Positions 15,914-20,027 of a DNA stretch of 20,027 nt are shown here, piece after piece. The stretch lies in NCBI GenBank assembly GCA_002373165.1, contig DFJS01000092.1:1-20027 (forward strand). The letters run 5' to 3'. The stretch comes from Ruminococcus sp. UBA3665. GTDB taxonomy: Bacteria > Bacillota > Clostridia > Oscillospirales > Ruminococcaceae. The position numbers and the translations under genes are program-made. Positions within the stretch are counted from its first letter, which is position 1; the number at the start of each line of letters is the position of its first letter. The notes beneath the pieces were generated by a model. It had not been told where the DNA came from. It ran no database searches and saw nothing but the letters and a program-made list of their open reading frames with translations.

Positions 15914-17239
15914 TTAGGCTACGTTTACTCTTGTTACTTTCTCACCGATTTTAACAGGAATTTCGGGTATAATCTTACGCATAATTTGATATGCCCCGTT
16001 TACATCAGCGTTTATTGAAGTACCTGTATTACTTAGAAACAAACCTCTGCTAATGCGTCTACTCTTGTTATAGTTTTCTTTTGTGGGAGCTTCATTATCT
16101 AAGTAACTCGTACCACTGGTGTAACTTTCCTCTGTGGTAATAACTTCAATACCCTCTGATTTAGCTTTATATGTAAGCATATCAATAAACATAGCATAAG
16201 GAATGCTCACAAAAGTCTGATTTATACGCTTTCCCAAAGAAACTTCCTGTTTCCAACCTTTGTTGTTACCCACTATGATTAGTCCTATATCAATAGCTTT
16301 TGCATATTCAATGATATAACGACTAATCTTATGCAAACTATTTTTGACTTTGTTGTTTCGTCTTTCGGTAAGTTTACATATTCTCTTAGTCATATACCTA
16401 TTGTTTTGCTTTTTAGATATAGCTTGTAATCTTGCTTTTTCTTTGTTATACCATTGATTGATAGACTTGATTACTCTGCCATTCAGAATGATAGGCTGTA
16501 AATCAGTATTACTTACTACTGTAGCAAAGTTGTCTACGCCTAAATCTATACCTAATATTCTTGACTTATCCTTTTGTAAGGTAGTTTCTTCCTTATCATA
16601 CACTAACTCGACCACTATTTTGTTTGAGCGTGTAATAATACGGACTTGTTTGATATTCGTATGTCTTGTCTTTAAGGTTAAACCACCCAAAAACTTAGGA
16701 AATGTAACCCTATTATCTTTGCTCACAGAGATACTTTGATAAGTTAATAGCAACCAACCTCTACCTGTCTCCTTGTCATAATACTTAGGCTTATGTGGAA
16801 ATGTCGTTATTTTACCTTGCTTGTATGTTTTCAATTCTTGATAGAACGCTTTCCAGTTTTTACACAACTGCTGTATGCACATCTGAGAACAAGTAGCATA
16901 TAGAGCCTTATATTCCGTAGTACCTTTCAGATACCAACTAAGAAAGTAAGCATTGGCTATAAAGCTGTTGCTTTCTGTGATATAGGGTAGCTTCTTCTTA
17001 GTAGGTCTACTATCGTTATAAGCCTTGATACCACAGTTGAATTTGTAGATGAAATGCTTTTCCCAACTATCTAAGATTTCTCCTTGCCTTAACTTATAAC
17101 TGATACGGTTTGCCTGTGTAATGATATAGTTAGTTGCATTGTAGAGATTTTTAGAGTAGTAGCAAAGCGTATCTATCCTTTCAAATAAGCTAATGTTTCT
17201 TTTGCTACGTTTTATACTGTGTCGCTCTGTGAGGTACAT
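15914..17239 (-). CDS. tnpB: TnpB, transposon-encoded RNA-guided nuclease with rearranged active site
   Basis: TnpB proteins are the compact RuvC nucleases ancestral to Cas12. The 441-residue protein has a helical N-terminal half (repeated NWKAFYQELKTYK-type segments) and a C-terminal RuvC domain. RuvC-I is GIDLGVDNFAT (Asp232) and RuvC-III is INADVNGAYQIM (Asp412). Where RuvC-II normally carries Glu, there is Gly324 (LIIVGNNKGWKQ). A Glu370-Glu371 pair in VITTEESYTSGTS lies 46-47 residues later, the relocated-glutamate pattern reported for Fanzors and related TnpBs. The usual zinc-ribbon CxxC pairs are absent (SGTSYLDNE, SRRISRGLFLSNTG). No frameshift or stop was seen, so it looks functional. 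GGTGGTGA lies just before ATG 17237-17239. It is transcribed in the same direction as the downstream HAD gene. Confidence 0.92.
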   Translation of the reverse strand: MYLTERHSIKRSKRNISLFERIDTLCYYSKNLYNATNYIITQANRISYKLRQGEILDSWEKHFIYKFNCGIKAYNDSRPTKKKLPYITESNSFIANAYFLSWYLKGTTEYKALYATCSQMCIQQLCKNWKAFYQELKTYKQGKITTFPHKPKYYDKETGRGWLLLTYQSISVSKDNRVTFPKFLGGLTLKTRHTNIKQVRIITRSNKIVVELVYDKEETTLQKDKSRILGIDLGVDNFATVVSNTDLQPIILNGRVIKSINQWYNKEKARLQAISKKQNNRYMTKRICKLTERRNNKVKNSLHKISRYIIEYAKAIDIGLIIVGNNKGWKQEVSLGKRINQTFVSIPYAMFIDMLTYKAKSEGIEVITTEESYTSGTSYLDNEAPTKENYNKSRRISRGLFLSNTGTSINADVNGAYQIMRKIIPEIPVKIGEKVTRVNVA

Positions 17240-17290
17240 TTAATCACCACCCTAAACCCTTTTCGTGTAGGTAAATACCATTCTATTACT

Positions 17291-17319
17291 ATTCTACAGT
17301 ATATTTTAAGCCATATCAA
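17291..17319 (-). promoter_or_regulatory. Internal promoter of tnpB
   Basis: On the minus strand TTGATA (17319-17314), a 17-nt spacer and TAGAAT (17296-17291) give a good sigma-A promoter inside the element. The predicted start is near 17284, about 45 nt before the tnpB ATG. Confidence 0.6.
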
Positions 17320-17328
17320 GCTAATGTC

Positions 17329-17359
17329 TTGAAAATCAACCGCTTGTTGGGACAGAGCC
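17329..17359 (-). repeat. Right terminal inverted repeat
   Basis: The reverse complement reads GGCTCTGTCCCAACAA, then GCG and GTTGATTTTCAA, matching the left end. It abuts AT and the minus-strand flank CTATATTTA. The last bases before the element on the tnpB sense strand are TTTAAT, a T-rich motif of the kind that could act as a TAM. Confidence 0.92.
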
Positions 17360-17368
17360 ATTAAATAT

Positions 17369-17397
17369 AGTATAGCATATTCCTGATAATTTTTCAA
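17369..17397 (-). promoter_or_regulatory. Displaced promoter of the HAD gene, now reading into the element
   Basis: TTGAAA (17397-17392), a 17-nt spacer and extended -10 TGC-TATACT (17377-17369) predict a start near 17362, a few bases outside the element's right end. Without the element, this promoter would sit directly ahead of the HAD ribosome site with a leader of roughly 28 nt. Confidence 0.7.
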
Positions 17398-17405
17398 GTT
17401 CTGAC

Positions 17406-17443
17406 AAAAAAACATTCCGGAAACAAATTCCGGAATGTTTTTT
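17406..17443 (-). terminator. Terminator of the dockerin-LRR gene
   Basis: A perfect stem of 16 bp, AACATTCCGGAA with flanking As paired to TTCCGGAATGTT (17407-17422 and 17428-17443), has a 5-nt loop and a T-run on either strand. It lies 20 nt past the LRR stop and just before the HAD promoter. Confidence 0.9.
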
Positions 17444-17463
17444 GCAATGCAGGGAAATATGCA

Positions 17464-20027
17464 TCAGTGAACAATATCGTTCCATTCGGGGGAAGTGCCC
17501 GTGCCGGACATTGCGGCAAATACCAGAATGTAAGATGCATCCTGTGCGGAAACCTGATTATCCAGATTGACATCAGCCGCAGAAAATTCATCAGAATTCA
17601 GGCCATGCTGACCTGTAGCACCCTGTCTGGCAGCCGCTACCAGAACCAGAGCAGCATCATCGGCTTTGACATTGCTGTCGCCGCTGACATCGCCGCGCAG
17701 AGAATCTGCGGTTCCCAGAGCACGGAATGTATAGCTGTACAGGTTGGCATAATCCTGCACAGAAGAGCCGGGAACGCTGATAATTACGCCGTTATAGCCA
17801 TCGACATCGTTGCAGATGGTGAAGCTTCCGGTAAAAATTTTACAGTCAGGGTTCTGAATTGTCAGTTTGCGAAGAGCAGTATTCTGTGTAAAGGCTTTTT
17901 GGCCGATGCTTTCCACACTGGCCGGAAGATCTGCTTCTTTCAGATTTGCACAGTAGCTGAATGCAAAATCGCCGACTTTCTTAATACCTTTTCCGATTGT
18001 AATTGTTTTAAGATTGGTGCAGTTATAGAATGCACGGTAAGGAATTTCTGTTACTGCATCCGGAATGGAAACAGATTGCAAAGCAGAACAGTTGTCAAAA
18101 GCACGGCTGCCTATTTTTGTGACAGAATCCGGAATCGAAACAGAAACAAGCGACTTAAAGCCCATAAATGCGTTATCGCCGATGCTTGTTACACCGTCTT
18201 TAATGACGATTTTTGTAATATCATATGCCCAGATTTTGTACAGAGAATAGTCGAAATCATTCATATCGCCCGTACCGCTGATGGTCAGCGTGCCGTCATC
18301 AGAAAGGACTCCTTGCAGATTTTCTCCCCAGAAAGATTCCGCAGCCTTAGCCTTCGGAGCTTCTCCAAGAGAACTGAATGTGTATTGATATTTTTCTGCA
18401 TATGTCTGCAAGGTAGAATTATCATAGCCGTAAAGAATGCCGTTATAATAAGGCGATTCGTTTTCCGGCTTGCCCGTGCAGATGGTGCTGCCGTTGTCAT
18501 AAATCTGACAGCTGGGATTCAGAATTGTCAGCTCCTGCAATTTGGTGCATGAGAAGAAGGCAGAAGCATTCAAATTTTTAACGTTTTCCGGAATGGTAAT
18601 GCTCGTCAGAGCTGTGCATTTGGTAAATACAGCTTCTCCCAGTGCACTCAGGGAATCGGGAAGTTTCAGGCTTGTCAGAGACTGGCAGTAAGCAAAGGCA
18701 CTGTTGCCGATGCTGATTAAATTTTCCGGAAGATTAATCTTTTTCAGATTCTGGCAGTTATAAAAAGCATTTTCTTCAATAATTGTAATACTGCCGGGAA
18801 GTACGGCAGAAGTCAGCGAGGAACAGCCATAGAAGGCAAAAGTCGGAACCGTTTCAACCGTTTCGGGGATTGTGATTTCTTTCAGAGCTTCGCAGAAACA
18901 GAATGCATTTCTGCCGATTTCTGCAACAGAATCCGGAACTGTAATTTCTGTCAGCTCTCCGCAGCCGTGGAAGGCATAGGCACCGATTTTATTCACTCCG
19001 TTTTCGATGATTACTTTCTGAATTGAAGAAGCTTCTTCACTCCAGGGAGCTTTTTCGTTGAAACTGTAATCATACATAGCTCCTTTTCCGCTGAGGGTAA
19101 GAACACCGTCTTCGGAGAGTGTCCATGTTACATTTTTTCCGCAGTAATTGACAGATTCAGAATCCAGAGAAACAAATTCGTAACTATATTTTTCGGCGTA
19201 GGTCTGGGCAGTAGAATTGTCATGACCATGGATTTTGCCGGAGTAGATAATATTAGTATATTTCTTTTCATCTTCCAGATAAAGCGAACTGCTGCATACT
19301 ACCAATCTGGAATCAGGAATAATACAATCCGGGTTCAGAATAATAAGGTCTGTCAGAGCAGAGCAGTTACAGAACGCAAAGCTCTTGAGTTCAGTCACGT
19401 TTTCCGGGATAATTATTTTTTTCAGGGAAACACAGCGGCTGAATGCAGAAACGCCTATGCTTGTAACATGATCCGGAATATCAATTTCTTTCAGCGAACC
19501 GCATCCCCAGAAAGTATAATCAGCAATTTCTGTCATGCCGGAAGGGAGCTTTACTGAAGAAAGCATCTGACAGTTATAGAATGCGCTTTTGCCAATGCTT
19601 GTCACAGATTTCGGAATTGTGATTTCTTTCAGAGATTCACAGCCGTAGAAAGTATACTCTGCAATTTCTGTAATACTGTCAGGAATATTAATGTTTGTCA
19701 AAGCGGTACAGCCGAGGAATGCATCATGGCCGATTTGTGTCACAGATCCCGGGATTGTGAGTTCTGTCAGGCTGGTGCATTTGAAAAAAGTAAAACTTTC
19801 AATTGCTGTTATGCTGTCAGGAATGTTAATGGCTTTCAGATCAGTACACTCACCGAATGCCCCTTCTCCGATAGCTGTTACACCATCCGGCAGCTGGATT
19901 TCTGTCAGTGCGTTGCAATAAACCAGCGCATATTTTCCGATACTTGTTACAGTTTTCGGAATTGTGATTTCTTCCAGAGCTTTACAGCCGCGGAAGGTAT
20001 ATTCTGCAATTTCTGTAACGCCGTCAG
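17464..20027 (-). CDS. BspA-type leucine-rich-repeat protein with C-terminal dockerin (N-terminus off right edge)
   Basis: The frame is open to the window edge, giving 853 C-terminal residues. Repeats of about 23 residues with the BspA/LRR_5 pattern (xITIPxxVTxIGxxAFxxCxxL) fill most of the protein. The arrays form three larger modules, each ending in a variant of L.I.NPDC.I...(ICT/ICN) then YNG.IxG.dnStxQtYAeKYxYtF.sLg. The first two are followed by a linker of the type LSEDGVLTLSGKGAM. The last 76 residues (17467-17694) are a type I dockerin: GDVSGDSNVKADDAALVLVA and ADVNLDNQVSAQDASYILVFAA, two Ca-binding loop-helix halves. The protein is presumably secreted and cohesin-bound in a cellulosome-like complex. 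LRR-dockerin proteins are known in ruminococci, and their ligands are mostly unknown. A GTG at 19743 is internal, not the start. Confidence 0.92.
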   Translation of the reverse strand, partial: DGVTEIAEYTFRGCKALEEITIPKTVTSIGKYALVYCNALTEIQLPDGVTAIGEGAFGECTDLKAINIPDSITAIESFTFFKCTSLTELTIPGSVTQIGHDAFLGCTALTNINIPDSITEIAEYTFYGCESLKEITIPKSVTSIGKSAFYNCQMLSSVKLPSGMTEIADYTFWGCGSLKEIDIPDHVTSIGVSAFSRCVSLKKIIIPENVTELKSFAFCNCSALTDLIILNPDCIIPDSRLVVCSSSLYLEDEKKYTNIIYSGKIHGHDNSTAQTYAEKYSYEFVSLDSESVNYCGKNVTWTLSEDGVLTLSGKGAMYDYSFNEKAPWSEEASSIQKVIIENGVNKIGAYAFHGCGELTEITVPDSVAEIGRNAFCFCEALKEITIPETVETVPTFAFYGCSSLTSAVLPGSITIIEENAFYNCQNLKKINLPENLISIGNSAFAYCQSLTSLKLPDSLSALGEAVFTKCTALTSITIPENVKNLNASAFFSCTKLQELTILNPSCQIYDNGSTICTGKPENESPYYNGILYGYDNSTLQTYAEKYQYTFSSLGEAPKAKAAESFWGENLQGVLSDDGTLTISGTGDMNDFDYSLYKIWAYDITKIVIKDGVTSIGDNAFMGFKSLVSVSIPDSVTKIGSRAFDNCSALQSVSIPDAVTEIPYRAFYNCTNLKTITIGKGIKKVGDFAFSYCANLKEADLPASVESIGQKAFTQNTALRKLTIQNPDCKIFTGSFTICNDVDGYNGVIISVPGSSVQDYANLYSYTFRALGTADSLRGDVSGDSNVKADDAALVLVAAARQGATGQHGLNSDEFSAADVNLDNQVSAQDASYILVFAAMSGTGTSPEWNDIVH
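17467..17694 (-). other. Type I dockerin domain
   Basis: Two duplicated EF-hand-like segments with Asp/Asn/Ser at the calcium positions (D-S-D-N-V-DD; D-N-D-N-V-QD) lie in 76 residues, separated by a linker that is longer than usual (ARQGATGQHGLNSDEFSAA). An eleven-residue tail, GTGTSPEWNDI with VH, follows. Confidence 0.88.

Larger units (their letters stand above)
15812..17359 (-). mobile_element. TIR-bounded tnpB-only element, 1,548 bp
   Basis: The element begins and ends with GGCTCTGTCCCAACAA in inverted orientation, extending to about 31 bp. It holds one gene, tnpB (15914-17239, minus), an internal promoter, about 100 bp after tnpB that may form the guide-RNA scaffold, and no transposase. 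The dinucleotide AT flanks both ends (15810-15811, 17360-17361). It is either a 2-bp target duplication or the outermost base pair of the inverted repeat. Classical IS200/IS605 elements have subterminal hairpins rather than long inverted repeats, so this may be a non-autonomous element moved in trans by a DDE transposase. It looks AT-richer than the flanking genes by eye. Confidence 0.85.

Noticed and set aside
17467..18552. 361-codon plus-strand ORF opposite the LRR protein
   Set aside because: The LRR and dockerin motifs are unambiguous on the minus strand; this frame is produced by the regular repeats.
19741..19743. GTG at 19743 as start of the LRR gene
   Set aside because: The same frame continues upstream as typical LRR repeats to the window edge; no ribosome site or signal peptide is present.
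17464..20027. Regular short repeats resembling a CRISPR-like array
   Set aside because: The spacing is codon-based (about 69 bp), the copies diverge, and the translation gives LRR_5 repeats.

Overview
The window looks like a chromosomal segment of an anaerobic, spore-forming Clostridia, most likely a Ruminococcus-type Oscillospiraceae. The evidence is a large secreted BspA-type leucine-rich-repeat protein ending in a type I dockerin (a cellulosome or amylosome module), a SpoVT sporulation regulator, glycogen enzymes of the Firmicutes type, strong AGGAGG ribosome sites and moderate GC. The genus is inferred from gene content only. No rRNA, tRNA, CRISPR array or prophage was seen.

Layout. (1) 1-6160, minus strand: a co-directional run rmuC, malQ, glgP, nadB (nadB is cut by the window edge). 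malQ and glgP overlap by ATGA, and glgP and nadB are 15 nt apart. MalQ and GlgP together remodel and phosphorolyse glycogen or maltodextrins. RmuC carries a recent 243-bp tandem repeat in its coiled coil. (2) 6225-6611, plus: a small CmpB-like four-helix membrane protein, followed by a terminator. (3) 6809-11469, plus: a consensus promoter, a phenylacetate-CoA ligase (PaaK family), a 56-residue membrane protein, then three genes matching the Bacillus YdjI (SPFH plus zinc ribbons), YdjG (zinc ribbons plus TM) and YdjH (TPM domain) envelope-stress set, but with no PspA gene next to them. The TPM gene starts at a TTG overlapping the previous stop. (4) 11525-13310, plus: a pRiA4b ORF-3-like protein with its own consensus extended -10 promoter, ending in a bidirectional hairpin shared with a convergent lipoprotein gene (13309-14079, minus). 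(5) spoVT (14311-14847, plus) faces a HAD phosphatase gene (14891-15784, minus) across another hairpin.

(6) 15812-17359: a 1,548-bp mobile element whose only gene is a TnpB-type RNA-guided nuclease, bounded by about 31-bp terminal inverted repeats and with no transposase. It sits between the promoter (17369-17397) and the ribosome site of the HAD gene, in the same orientation, so the host promoter now reads into tnpB. The TnpB lacks the canonical RuvC-II glutamate and the zinc-ribbon cysteines. It has an alternative glutamate pair 46-47 residues further on, the rearrangement described for Fanzors and their closest TnpB relatives. This element is the most interesting part of the window. (7) 17406-20027, minus: a terminator, then the C-terminal 853 residues of the dockerin-bearing LRR protein, which continues beyond the right edge.
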